From G963663775 sp963664255 (GTDB lineage: Bacteria > Bacillota > Clostridia > Oscillospirales > Butyricicoccaceae), in assembly GCA_963664255.1 (NCBI GenBank), contig OY760938.1:2356001-2420000 (forward strand): 64,000 bases of DNA, given 5' to 3'. The first letter of the stretch is position 1. Every line of letters starts with the position of its first letter. Below are positions 1 to 7,747 of the stretch, one piece after another. Below the pieces are notes generated by a model. The model had not been told where the DNA came from. It saw nothing but the letters and a program-made list of their open reading frames with translations, and did no database searches. The translations under genes were made by a program, and so were the position numbers.

Positions 1-96
1 GACAAAATCCAGAAAAAATGGACACAACGTCAGCGCAGCTGGGATTTGGTGCTGGCACAGCTGCAGCTGCTGTTCGCGGAACAACTTGCCAGCTAA
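1..96 (+). CDS. C-terminal end of an unidentified protein (5' end outside window)
   Basis: Frame 1 is open from the first base to a TAA at 94-96, giving 31 residues rich in Gln, Leu and Arg and ending in LFAEQLAS. No start codon is inside the window, so this is the tail of a gene that begins upstream. The composition suggests an amphipathic helix, but no family can be named. It lies next to a relaxase stub on the other strand, so it may belong to a mobile element or be a remnant itself. Confidence 0.45.
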   Translation, partial: DKIQKKWTQRQRSWDLVLAQLQLLFAEQLAS

Positions 97-139
97 ACCC
101 TCGTTTTATTTCTTGCCACTCGGAGCAGAAACACAAAAT

Positions 140-307
140 TCAGGACAGTCTCGAATCAGCTGTTCGGCTATCGCATTCGTAACCAGTGATGAGTCTGCCA
201 CGATCCGTTTTCTCTGGGTTTTTTACATAGTCGAGAATGTCGCTGATAGCTGTGCTGACATTCCGCCCCTTGCCGATGTGTAAGGGCATTAAGCGTGTGG
301 TTGCCAT
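140..307 (-). pseudogene. Relaxase (MobA/VirD2-type mobilisation nuclease), N-terminal stub
   Basis: The 55 residues beginning MATTRLMPLHIGKGR and containing KNPEKTDRGRLITGYECD match the very start of the relaxases carried by clostridial integrative and conjugative elements. Those proteins nick the element's origin of transfer, and are normally 400-600 residues long. Here the reading frame loses similarity after SRTAD and stops within a few codons, so the catalytic histidine triad is gone. A ribosome binding site (GGGAG) precedes the ATG at 307. The fragment is a leftover of an excised or decayed conjugative element. Confidence 0.7.
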
Positions 308-423
308 AATATTGTCTCCCTTCTTGAACAAGAAAAAGCGCAGGAGTATCATAACTCCTGCGCCTTTTTCAGTTCACTCACTATAGTTTTAGTCTGTGGA
401 TCACCTGCAGGCAACCCGCTTTC

Positions 424-1035
424 TTAGGATAGCAAAATTGCTTCTTGGTGGAATTGCTCCATTCCCTTTGGCGTTAAATTTGGGTATATCACGTTCCAAA
501 TGATCTTTAAAAGCTCGTCATATTGGGAATCATGATTCGGCATACCTGAATGTCTCCATGACAGGATAATCAGTACAATGCCTTCTGCCAAATACCGGCT
601 AGATTCTTTTCCGGGCAAAGCTTTGAAGATTTCTTCTGTTTCAAAGTTTCGAATTACAGCACTATAGAATGAAATCAGTTTTTCACGAACTGAAAATTGG
701 CGGTCTGCAGTGTCCGCTGTATCGGGTTGATATTTCCGCAATTCGACCATATTAGAAAAATAGAAAGCATATTGCTTTTGAAACCCTATCATTTCAGTCA
801 ATTGCTCATGCAAGCCATGAATGCTGAGTTTGGGCTGCATTTGCACAGAACGAAAGTCCTGATAAATCAAATCCCCCACAGCACTCATCAGATCAGCTTT
901 CTTGGGGAAATGGTAGGTGATATTGCCGACGCTTTTATGCATCGCATTTGCAATATCGCGCATGGTTATTGATGCGTAGCCGAACTGATTAAACAGTTCA
1001 ATCGCTTTTCTTAAAATCTCATCCTTCGCAGTCAT
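424..1035 (-). CDS. TetR/AcrR-family transcriptional repressor
   Basis: This 203-residue protein has the TetR architecture: an N-terminal helix-turn-helix (about residues 5-50, with GYASITMRDIANAM and the conserved NITYHFPKKADL) followed by an all-helical ligand and dimerisation domain that cannot be assigned a ligand. An RBS-like GGAGGTGC precedes the ATG. It is divergently transcribed from the flavoprotein gene at 1166, and the 130-bp gap holds an inverted repeat overlapping the flavoprotein promoter. By the usual logic of such pairs it represses that gene, and probably itself, until an inducer binds. The inducer is unknown. Confidence 0.85.
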   Translation of the reverse strand: MTAKDEILRKAIELFNQFGYASITMRDIANAMHKSVGNITYHFPKKADLMSAVGDLIYQDFRSVQMQPKLSIHGLHEQLTEMIGFQKQYAFYFSNMVELRKYQPDTADTADRQFSVREKLISFYSAVIRNFETEEIFKALPGKESSRYLAEGIVLIILSWRHSGMPNHDSQYDELLKIIWNVIYPNLTPKGMEQFHQEAILLS

Positions 1036-1074
1036 TCTGCACCTCCCACCTGTGTTAACTTTATCATACCATAT

Positions 1075-1124
1075 TTGACATTCTAGTACAAGTGTGCTAA
1101 AATTGAATTAGGACGAATGTACTA
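1075..1124 (+). promoter_or_regulatory. Promoter and probable TetR operator of the flavoprotein gene
   Basis: TTGACA at 1075-1080 is followed, after exactly 17 bases, by TAAAAT at 1098-1103. Inside the spacer lies the imperfect palindrome TAGTACAAGTGTGCTA (1084-1099). Its left half TAGTACA recurs inverted as TGTACTA at 1118-1124, just after the likely start of transcription. Half-sites within the spacer and downstream of the -10 fit repression by the adjacent TetR protein. Confidence 0.65.
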
Positions 1125-1165
1125 ATAATTTTGCCATTGATGATGCATGGAGGAGGCACAATAGA

Positions 1166-1954
1166 ATGAAAATCTTAGCAATCAATTCTAGCTTTAGAGG
1201 TCCAAAAGGGATGTCTGCATTGCTAATTGACAAATTATTCGAAGGCGCAACGGAAAATGGGGCTGAGTGCGAAGCGATACATCTTGCAGAACTCCAAATT
1301 AATCACTGCATTGATTGTCAGTTGTGCCAAACGCCGGAGCACCTGCTGAAATGCACATTTGACGAAAAGGATGATGCAAGTTTTGTCTTTCGCAAAATGC
1401 GGGAAGCTGATTTGATTATTTTTGCAACACCTGTTTACGTACTTGGGATGTCCAGTTTATTGAAAACGCTTTTTGAGCGGTTTTATAGTACTGCTAAAGT
1501 AGGGGAATTTCATTTCACCAAAAGCGGAATGTTTTTTCACCATGGCGATGAATTGCTGGCGCAAAAGCCTTTTGTACCGCTAGTTGTTTACGACAATCTC
1601 GAAACAGAAATGCCAAAGAACATCATTTCCTACTTTAAAACATATTCCAAATTTTCAGATGCTGAAATGGTCGGCACGCTGATTCGAAAATCTGCCGGCA
1701 TGTTGGGCGTTTCCGCGTCTTCGAAAAACAAAAGTGCCATCGCAGATAGCATCTTGCAGGCGTACATCCAGGCGGGAAGAGAGCTGGCCACCCAGAAAAA
1801 GATCTGTAAGTCCACTGAGAAACAAGCTAACCAGCCTATTGTAAGACTACCGTTCTTTGTAAAACCGATGCTCAAGCTGGGGATCGGCAAGGAGCAGATT
1901 GAAAAAGGGCATGCCAGGATGATGCAAGCCGCCATGAAAAGAAACCAGACCTGA
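1166..1954 (+). CDS. Iron-sulfur flavoprotein / NADPH-dependent FMN reductase family
   Basis: This 262-residue protein starts MKILAINSS and has the flavodoxin-like phosphate-binding loop (residues 8-18, SSFRGPKGMSA) of the NADPH-dependent FMN reductase superfamily. Cysteines at 48, 51, 54 and 63 form the compact C-x2-C-x2-C-x8-C cluster that binds a 4Fe-4S centre in archaeal and clostridial iron-sulfur flavoproteins. These enzymes pass electrons from ferredoxin-type donors to acceptors such as oxygen, peroxide or quinones in the cytosol. The ATG has a GGAGGAGG box about 10 bases upstream. The divergent TetR repressor suggests induction by a toxic or redox-active compound. The C-terminal 80 residues are less conserved and I cannot assign them. 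Confidence 0.8.
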   Translation: MKILAINSSFRGPKGMSALLIDKLFEGATENGAECEAIHLAELQINHCIDCQLCQTPEHLLKCTFDEKDDASFVFRKMREADLIIFATPVYVLGMSSLLKTLFERFYSTAKVGEFHFTKSGMFFHHGDELLAQKPFVPLVVYDNLETEMPKNIISYFKTYSKFSDAEMVGTLIRKSAGMLGVSASSKNKSAIADSILQAYIQAGRELATQKKICKSTEKQANQPIVRLPFFVKPMLKLGIGKEQIEKGHARMMQAAMKRNQT

Positions 1955-2055
1955 CAGTGCCCGGAAACAACAAAGGGAAATGCGAATATTTACCTTATCC
2001 GCCCCAGAAACGGATTTTGAGAATGCAGGCTTAAGGTATAAAGGAACGTCGTAAG

Positions 2056-2090
2056 AACAGAGGCAGGAGCTAGTAGCTCCTGCCTCTGTT
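2056..2090. terminator. Perfect 17-bp hairpin downstream of the flavoprotein gene
   Basis: The arms AACAGAGGCAGGAGCTA and its exact complement are separated by one base. There is no long T-run after it in either direction, so it may act as a transcript-stabilising structure or a weak bidirectional terminator between the convergent units. Confidence 0.55.
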
Positions 2091-2115
2091 CCGTCCTCCA
2101 GTTTGAATTTTTGCT

Positions 2116-2367
2116 TTAAGAATTCCCTTCGCGCTGAACTGTCTCACCGGATAAGGTAACTGTATATGGGATGATCTTGCCAGTGTCCGAGTGAATTAAA
2201 ATCACTGCTCGTTTCTCTTGATATGCATAGTTGACGGTATATGCAGTGCCACCCTTCGGCTCACTGTTGAAGACTGCAAGAACAAAACTTGCATGGTCTA
2301 CTAGTGGGGTTCGGAGCGACAGTTTTTTATGAGTAAATGAAAAAGCACCTACGTCACCGCAGATGCT
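2116..2367 (-). pseudogene. C-terminal remnant resembling SLOG/DUF1273 (YpsA-like) proteins
   Basis: No start codon is present, but the minus-strand frame is open for about 80 codons to a TAA at 2116. It reads ICGDVGAFSF, LVDHASFVLAVFN, PKGGTAYTVNYAY and AVILIHSDTGKI in order. The sequence D-H-A-x4-AVF-N followed by KGGTAYTV resembles the end of the nucleotide-binding Rossmann-like SLOG domain in YpsA/DUF1273 proteins, which are common on clostridial mobile elements. It begins immediately after the tspO stop codon with no promoter or start, so it is a 5'-truncated leftover. The family call is by eye and tentative. Confidence 0.4.
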
Positions 2368-2375
2368 TCTAGATG

Positions 2376-2834
2376 TTATCTATTCAGCACATAAATCGAA
2401 AGATTTAAATACCCCGCAAATACTACCCATAACAAGTATGGGATCATGAGCCGTGCGCCCAGCTTGCTAATCTTTGAAAAAACCTTTGTGGTTAAAACAA
2501 TCAAAATCAGCATTGCCACCAACCAAATGAATGCCAACAGATAGTTTTCCAAGTTGAAAAACAAAAGCGGCCATATAAAATTGAAAGCAAGCTGCACCAA
2601 ATACAGTACAAGTGCACGCTTTTTGTCCGTCTGATCCGCGCTAGACTTCCACACCAAGTATGACGCAATACCCATTAAAATGTACAGTACAGACCAGACT
2701 ACTGGAAATACGCTTGCCGGGGGTGAAGCACTAGGCAATACAAGGTTTTCATACACACCCACGCTGTTGCTGGTCAGGGCACCTGCCATCCCTCCAACAG
2801 CTAATGGCAGCAAAATGCTTAAAAATAATTTCAT
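2376..2834 (-). CDS. tspO: TspO/MBR-family membrane protein (tryptophan-rich sensory protein)
   Basis: This 152-residue protein has about five hydrophobic helices and the aromatic signature of TspO: FPVVWSVLYILMGIASY near residues 44-60, NFIWPLLFF near 90, and PYLLWVVFAGYLNLS near the C terminus. TspO proteins bind porphyrins and related ligands in the membrane and modulate stress and tetrapyrrole metabolism. The ATG at 2834 has AGGGAGGTG upstream. It stands alone between mobile-element debris, so context adds no functional clue. The family call is firm; the physiological role here is not known. Confidence 0.9.
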   Translation of the reverse strand: MKLFLSILLPLAVGGMAGALTSNSVGVYENLVLPSASPPASVFPVVWSVLYILMGIASYLVWKSSADQTDKKRALVLYLVQLAFNFIWPLLFFNLENYLLAFIWLVAMLILIVLTTKVFSKISKLGARLMIPYLLWVVFAGYLNLSIYVLNR

Positions 2835-2879
2835 AGTGCTACATTACACCTCCCTATAATAACTAACGTTTTTCTCTGA

Positions 2880-4735
2880 AAATCTCGCGTTTTCTTAAAA
2901 TTACGCCAAATTCAAAAGAGCGATTGCGAAGCAGCACTGCATCCAGTGCACCAAATCAGGGAAAATGGGCATGACAACCAAAGCGTCGCTTGTTTTGCGA
3001 TATTTTGGCGATGGTAACCCACTTTTCCTGCGGCAGCAAACCTCCCATGTCTAACAGGGTCATTGCCCTAAATTCCTTCGTCCTGCCTGCCCGCAGATGG
3101 GTGTCAGCGATGCTCCTTTGCCGAGTCCTTGCTCTAATGGTGTAATGATGACTGACTACCTGCTCTTTTGTCTTTGAATTGCTTTGCTACATGACCTGGC
3201 TGTGACGCTTCCGGCGAGGTCATTGTGCGGTATTGCCCTTAAGCTGCCATTGCTGCCGGACGGCGAATGTCCCCAAGCAACCGTACTGGATCATAGTCCT
3301 CATCTTTGGTCACAAGGGCGAAAAACACCCGAATCAGCTTGCAGCATAGCGCAATGAGCGATTGCTTTTTCTTCAGTGGATTGTCTTTGCGGCTCGTGTA
3401 GTATCCGTGGATTTCCCTAAATTCTTGATTTGTTGCTACCAGCGGCAGAATGGCGCGGAATAGTAGTGCCCGCAGGCGATGCCTGCCACGTTTGCTGATC
3501 CCGCTTTGCCCCCGGTGTTTACCGGAACTGTTTTCACGAATCGCGAGTCCGGCCAGTTTCTGAATCTGTTTTGGAGACTGGAAACGTCCCAAATCTCCAA
3601 CCTCGGCAAAGAAACCAGCGATGGTGAGTAGTCCCACGCCCTTAATTGCGAGCAGTTTCAGTACCGACGGAATTTGCACGCATAGCTCTTCTACAAGCGC
3701 CATAACGCTGTCATATTGCGTATGCTTGGCATGATAGTCCTCCAGAAGCAACCGAATTTCCATGCGGGCGGCATTGCTACCCTCGGTGCAGCCCATGCTG
3801 TGTTTTGCCGCTTCGTACAGAGTCTGCGCTCTTTTCATTCCAACGGCCCGCAGCTTGTTTTTGCGCCATATCTGGTTGATTCCTTCTGCTCCTGTCTTGA
3901 CGACATCTGCTGGCAATGGCATATTGCCTAGCACCAATAGGCTACTCTGTGCTTTGAAATCCCCAAACACCTCGTGATATTCAGGAAAGTAAATCTTGAG
4001 CCATCGCAGAATTCGGTTCTGGATTGACACCAGTTCCCGCACGATCCGCTCACGGCAGTTCATAGCGATACGCAGCTCCGCATACACCCCTTCCGGAATA
4101 TATGGAACGTTATATCTTCCATCGATGACCAACTTGGCGATGGTTTTGGGGTCTTTGCTGTCTGTCTTGCTCGGATGATTATCATCCAGCTCCTTGCATT
4201 GCTTGACGTGATATGGATTGACCAGTACGAGCCGGATGTCTTGATTCTTCAGATATGACGCCAGGCTAAACCAGTAATGCCCTGTAGGCTCTGCGCCTAC
4301 CATAATGTTGCTCTGTGTGGTCTCTCCAGACAAGCTTTTCATCCATGCCTGAAACTGTCCGAACCCTTCTCCATTGTTTGCGAAGCGAAACACACGACCC
4401 AGTTCCACGCCTCGCCAGTTAAATGCCCTGGCATAATGCGTTTCGCTGCCGATGTCCACTCCGATGACCATTGTCTCTGCTGTAACTTGACTTAACTTCT
4501 CATTTTGGGTAAAATTCATTTTGACGACCTCCGTTGTTTTTGAGTTGGGATTTCATCTGGCCAGATTTCATCCTCTCTATCCTAACCGGAGGTTGTCTTT
4601 TTTGCAATTCCCGTTTTTACCCCTTACAGGAATGCTCCTTGATGCAATTTTATGCCGCAGCATACTGTATCATGCGTCTTTTAAGAATAAGCACGTGCAA
4701 GGTTCTCGACTAAAGAATACTTCGGCATAGCGCAT
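2880..4735 (-). mobile_element. IS110-family insertion sequence (approximate limits)
   Basis: The element consists of the transposase gene at 3239-4519 and non-coding flanks on both sides. IS110 elements lack typical terminal inverted repeats, so the ends cannot be fixed by eye. The right limit is placed where phage scaffold coding resumes near 4735, and the left limit just upstream of tspO. The roughly 300 bp between the transposase stop (3239) and about 2900 contains no gene. Its clearest structure is the inverted repeat ATGACCT (3191-3197) with AGGTCAT (3217-3223). Recent work shows that a non-coding end of IS110 elements encodes a structured bridge RNA that selects target and donor DNA. 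Confidence 0.65.
3239..4519 (-). CDS. IS110-family DEDD transposase/recombinase
   Basis: This 426-residue protein has the two IS110 domains. The N-terminal RuvC-like DEDD domain shows VIGVDIGSETHYARAF near residue 20, the second acid in VGAEPTGHYW near 95, and DSKDPKTIAKL near 120. The C-terminal Transposase_20 domain shows IKGVGLLTIAGFFAEVG, then LAGLAIRENSSGKHRGQSG, which contains the conserved serine region, then KRGRHRLRALLFRA. The length is normal and the frame intact, so the element may be active. IS110 recombinases are guided by a bridge RNA from their own non-coding end. Confidence 0.92.
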   Translation of the reverse strand: MNFTQNEKLSQVTAETMVIGVDIGSETHYARAFNWRGVELGRVFRFANNGEGFGQFQAWMKSLSGETTQSNIMVGAEPTGHYWFSLASYLKNQDIRLVLVNPYHVKQCKELDDNHPSKTDSKDPKTIAKLVIDGRYNVPYIPEGVYAELRIAMNCRERIVRELVSIQNRILRWLKIYFPEYHEVFGDFKAQSSLLVLGNMPLPADVVKTGAEGINQIWRKNKLRAVGMKRAQTLYEAAKHSMGCTEGSNAARMEIRLLLEDYHAKHTQYDSVMALVEELCVQIPSVLKLLAIKGVGLLTIAGFFAEVGDLGRFQSPKQIQKLAGLAIRENSSGKHRGQSGISKRGRHRLRALLFRAILPLVATNQEFREIHGYYTSRKDNPLKKKQSLIALCCKLIRVFFALVTKDEDYDPVRLLGDIRRPAAMAA

Positions 4736-4942
4736 CTGTCAAGCAAGAACCGGTCTGATGACATAAAAACAGCTTTGGAAGCAGTGCAGAAAGAAAATGG
4801 CTATATGTTCGATGACGGCGCCCCGGCAAAGCCACCGCACAATCCGACAGGCGGCAATCCGCCTGCGACGGGCACTGAAGGCAAAACCGTTGCGGAGAAA
4901 GTAAACAATAAAATGGCTGCGCTTTTCAAAGGCACAGAATAA
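4730..4942 (+). pseudogene. Phage scaffolding protein, C-terminal fragment
   Basis: The frame ending in TAA at 4940-4942 reads SDDIKTALEAVQKENGYMFD, a Pro/Gly-rich linker (AKPPHNPTGGNPP), and KVNNKMAALFKGTE. This resembles the C-terminal end of Gp20-type scaffold proteins that precede capsid genes in clostridial siphophages. There is no start in frame, because the 5' part is replaced by the IS110 flank. It stops 17 bases before the capsid ATG, the expected order for a head module. Confidence 0.6.
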
Positions 4943-4959
4943 TGGAAGGATGATAATTT

Positions 4960-5913
4960 ATGGCTGGAATTACCGGAATGGGTACCACGTATAACCTCCC
5001 CAATTTTGTAGGGGAGCTGTTCGAAACAACACCAAGCGATACACCGTTTTTGTCTGCAATCGGCGGACTGACGGGCGGTAAATCGACCAATGCAACAGAA
5101 TTTCAGTGGCAGACATATGACTTGCGCGATGCAGCACAGAATACCAAGTTAGAGGGTGACGCGGCACCTGCGGCGGAATCTCGCGTGCGCACCAATGCTT
5201 CTAATATTCTGCAAATTCACCAAGAGGCGATTGATGTTTCTTATACCAAGCAGGCAGCAATCGGCAATCTGAGCGGCCTCAATCTTGGGAGCGGCACGAA
5301 TCCTGTGCAAGATGAACTGTCTTGGCAGACGAATGTCATGCTTAAGCAAGTCGCACAGGATGTGGAATACAGCTTTATTCGTGGCGGCTACGTAAAGCCG
5401 GCAGACAACACTACAGCACGCCAGACGCATGGCATTTTGGAAGCGATTGCGACCAATGTTATTACCAATGCAGAGGCTACGCAACTGACGGAAACCATGG
5501 TGCTGGACCTCATGCAGATGGTATGGGATAACGGCGGCATCAAGGAAAGCGAAACAGCAACCGTGATGGTCAACAGCACGCTCAAGCGTCGTTTGTCTGA
5601 AATCTTTGTAACAGATAAAAATTATCAGGAGCAGACCCGCAATGTCGGAGGCGTAAACCTTATGACGATTGAAACCGACTTCGGCAAGGTAAACATCATG
5701 CTCAATCGTAATATGCCGGTAGACCAGCTTGCGGTTATCAGTATGGAGCAGTGCGCGCCGGTATTCCTTGAAATTCCCGGCAAGGGTCATTTCTTTGTGG
5801 AAGAGCTGGCAAAGACAGGCGCGAACACCAAGTACCAGATTTGCGGAGAAATCGGTCTGGAATACGGCAATCAGATTGCACATGGCAAGATTACCAACGT
5901 AACGGCTTCTTAA
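4960..5913 (+). CDS. Phage major capsid protein (SU10 / DUF5309 family)
   Basis: This intact 317-residue protein begins MAGITGMGTTYNLPNFVGELFE. It contains the PFLSAIGGL and FQWQTYDLR segments typical of the SU10-like HK97-fold major capsid proteins, the central IHQEAIDVSYTKQAAIGN, and a C-terminal beta-rich FEVEELAKTG-like portion. It assembles the phage head shell. An AAGGATG box lies upstream of the ATG. Its neighbours are a scaffold tail before it and a small head protein after it, the canonical head order. No portal, terminase or tail genes are in the window, so the prophage is largely deleted. Confidence 0.85.
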   Translation: MAGITGMGTTYNLPNFVGELFETTPSDTPFLSAIGGLTGGKSTNATEFQWQTYDLRDAAQNTKLEGDAAPAAESRVRTNASNILQIHQEAIDVSYTKQAAIGNLSGLNLGSGTNPVQDELSWQTNVMLKQVAQDVEYSFIRGGYVKPADNTTARQTHGILEAIATNVITNAEATQLTETMVLDLMQMVWDNGGIKESETATVMVNSTLKRRLSEIFVTDKNYQEQTRNVGGVNLMTIETDFGKVNIMLNRNMPVDQLAVISMEQCAPVFLEIPGKGHFFVEELAKTGANTKYQICGEIGLEYGNQIAHGKITNVTAS

Positions 5914-5926
5914 GGAGTGACGAGAA

Positions 5927-6253
5927 ATGAAAGTAACGTGCGAAAAACATCCAGAGCTGTTTATTCATGACCTTGGCGTGCGATTCCAGAAGGGCGCGGC
6001 CGAGGTAGAGGATGTGGCGATTCTGCGAAAGTTGGAGGGCCTTACAGGCTTTGGCTTTCAGTTTGATGGAGAAATTCCAACCGCGCAGGAAGTGCAGGAA
6101 AATCCATTTCTTGCAATAAAAAAGGCGGAGCTGGAGCAGAAAGCGCAGGAATTTGGTGTTGATTTGTCTGGGTGCAAAAACAATGCAGAACGTGCAGCAC
6201 TTTTGCTGACGGCAATGCAGGAGGATGGCAATGGAAACGGAGATGCTAAGTAA
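5927..6253 (+). CDS. Small phage head protein of unknown function
   Basis: This 108-residue protein starts MKVTCEKHPELFIHDLGVRFQKG with a GGAGTG box 10 bases upstream, and lies 13 bp after the capsid gene. Proteins of this size with a short N-terminal beta domain (ends near residue 50) and a charged helix (KKAELEQKAQEFGV) are common between capsid and head-tail connector genes in Firmicutes phages. The gene overlaps the next start by about 22 bp. I do not recognise a named domain beyond that context. Confidence 0.65.
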   Translation: MKVTCEKHPELFIHDLGVRFQKGAAEVEDVAILRKLEGLTGFGFQFDGEIPTAQEVQENPFLAIKKAELEQKAQEFGVDLSGCKNNAERAALLLTAMQEDGNGNGDAK

Positions 6254-6335
6254 AGCAAAGCTGCTGCTAGGTATCACAGGCACGGAATCGGACGAATTGC
6301 TTGGCGTTGTCGTTGCGCTTGTGATGGACAGCATG
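6231..6335 (+). pseudogene. Phage head-tail connector protein, N-terminal fragment
   Basis: An ATG at 6231, six bases after AGGAGG, opens METEMLSKAKLLLGITGTE and then DELLGVVVALVMDSM. The pattern fits the start of gp6-like head-tail connector proteins (about 100 residues). After about 35 codons the sequence becomes the antisense of the serine recombinase at 6335-6760, and the frame only runs on to a chance stop at 6431. The phage module is therefore cut here. Confidence 0.55.
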
Positions 6336-6760
6336 TCTCGTGGATACCATTCGTTCAGCACATTTTTGAACGGGGCGATTTCGTTTTCTTCCTCGCGGAG
6401 GGAGTCGAAGCCGTCATTCACAGCGATGTAGCGAATATCATGATCCACGAAGTATTCTTCGGTGTAGTATCCGACCTTCGAGTAGTTTCTGCCGAGACGT
6501 GACAAGTCTTTGGTGATGACACAATCGATTTTGCCATTTTCGATGTCTCGGAGCATGCGCTTAAAGTCGGGGCGATCAAAGTTCGTACCGGAGTATCCGT
6601 CGTCGAGATAGATTTCGCACAGACACCACCCCTTCTCTTTGACGTAATCTGTGAGCATTTGCCGCTGGTTTGCGATGCTCATACTCTCCAGATTTCCATT
6701 GTTGTCGTCGCGGGAGAGGCGGCAATAAATGCCCACATCATAGGTGTTCTGTAATTTCAT
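6335..6760 (-). pseudogene. TnpX-type large serine recombinase, N-terminal catalytic domain only
   Basis: From the ATG at 6760 (AGGAGG eight bases upstream) the protein reads YDVGIYCRLSRDD near residue 8, which carries the nucleophilic serine. SIANQRQMLTDYV, DDGYSGTNFDRP and VITKDLSRLGRNYSKVGYY follow, all hallmarks of the large serine recombinases of Tn4451-like transposons and clostridial mobilisable elements. Similarity runs to NEWYPRDM at about residue 142, then switches to the antisense of phage DNA. The recombinase and DNA-binding zinc-ribbon domains (some 350 residues) are missing, so it cannot function. Confidence 0.85.
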
Positions 6761-6869
6761 AAGCTTCCTCCTAAAATCGCAAAACAGCATGATTGCGGAT
6801 AAAATTGTTCCATCTGTATTATAACAGAGGAACAGGTATTCTGCAAAAAATCAGGCTGTCGGATTCATA

Positions 6870-7052
6870 TTAAATCAAGTTGAGTTTTCTCTGAATGATT
6901 CGGCACAGCAGATCAGAATAGGTCTCATCTGCGCCGAAAATGCTGGTTACCGTGATGACACTGCGACCGGTATGATACACGCTTTGGATGGTGCGGTCAT
7001 CAACTTGGTGACGGTTTAGTTCATTCAACGGGAGAGTATTTTCAATAGTCAT
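6870..7052 (-). CDS. TnpW-like small transposon protein
   Basis: This 60-residue protein starts MTIENTLPLNELNRHQVDD and ends LLCRIIQRKLNLI, with an internal IFGADETYSDLL. Proteins of this type, annotated TnpW in Tn4451-like elements, sit directly upstream of the large serine recombinase, exactly as here (110 bp before it). Their function is unclear. An AGGAGG box precedes the ATG. The gene is intact while its recombinase partner is truncated. Confidence 0.7.
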   Translation of the reverse strand: MTIENTLPLNELNRHQVDDRTIQSVYHTGRSVITVTSIFGADETYSDLLCRIIQRKLNLI

Positions 7053-7076
7053 TGCGTAACCTCCTCATTGGAGTAG

Positions 7077-7139
7077 TCAGAAAGCCGTGTGTTCTCTCTG
7101 CTTTTCACGGATGCTGCGTGCACTCATATCAATCACCAT
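7077..7139 (-). CDS. Possible 20-residue peptide upstream of the TnpW-like gene
   Basis: An ATG at 7139 opens MVIDMSARSIREKQREHTAF and ends 24 bp before the TnpW-like start. It overlaps the end of the coding-like frame above it by a few bases. It is highly charged and has no recognised family. It may be a real leader or small mobile-element gene, or simply chance. Confidence 0.25.
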   Translation of the reverse strand: MVIDMSARSIREKQREHTAF

Positions 7140-7340
7140 TTTCGCTGCTTGCAGAAACAATTCTGCACATAATCTGCGGGCTCGATTTGCTGCATCTCTG
7201 CGGAAAAAGCTTGAAGCAACCCAACCCTGTCAGCCGCCGCCATCAAAAGGCGCATTTTTTCATCGTAAGCGGCTTTCAGCGCAGCAACACGATTCTGGTA
7301 CGACCGCTCCTGTTCGGCGTATAAAGCTTGATTTGCTTTT
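7133..7340 (-). pseudogene. Unidentified fragment, coiled-coil-like, of a mobile-element gene
   Basis: The minus-strand frame is open from the IS21 junction near 7340 to a stop at 7133. It reads ANQALYAEQERSYQNRVAALK, then AAYDEKMRLLMAAADRVGLLQAF. The heptad-like pattern suggests a coiled coil, perhaps the C-terminal end of a mobilisation or accessory protein co-transcribed with the TnpW-like gene. It has no start of its own because the region above is istA in the opposite strand. No family can be named. Confidence 0.3.
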
Positions 7341-7747
7341 GCGGCAAGCAAGTGACCGTTAAAGCATTTCCAGAAACCACTCAAATTCTCAATGACGGTG
7401 CTGTCATTGCTGTGCATGAACGTTGCTTTGCGCATAAGCAGAATATCTATTCATTGGAGCATTATTTGCCGTTGCTGGAGAAAAAAGGGCGCGTCATTTT
7501 TTATGCAAAGTCTGTACAGGATAATTTGCCGGCGCATTTTCTCGGTTGGTTGTCTCGACAGGAGTTGACGCCAAAACAGCTTGTGCAGCTGATGTACCGC
7601 TGTCTGGAAGAAGGTTGTGATGCTGTTATGAACGGCATCGGCAGCGCACCGAAAGATGCCATCCCTACCGATCCGGTGACGGTAGAAACGGTAGATTTGC
7701 GACTTTATGATGCATTTTGCTGCAGAGGGGCAGGTGTTTCATCATGA
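7340..7747 (+). pseudogene. istA: IS21-family transposase IstA, C-terminal fragment
   Basis: The frame reads KQVTVKAFPETTQI, VHERCFAHKQNIYSLEHYLPLLEKK, KSVQDNLPAHFLGWL and LVQLMYRCLEEGCDAVM. This is the C-terminal third of IS21 IstA, after the DDE catalytic core. The N-terminal helix-turn-helix and the whole catalytic domain are absent, and the 5' side merges into the transposon fragment on the other strand. Its stop overlaps the istB ATG by four bases (ATGA), the normal coupling of istA and istB. Confidence 0.8.

Noticed and set aside
5149..5883. A 244-codon minus-strand frame opposite the capsid gene
   Set aside because: It is antisense to a clear capsid gene, has His/Arg-rich composition and no RBS.
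5891..6790. A single 299-residue recombinase protein
   Set aside because: Only residues up to about 6335 resemble a recombinase; the rest is antisense of phage DNA, so it is a truncated gene.
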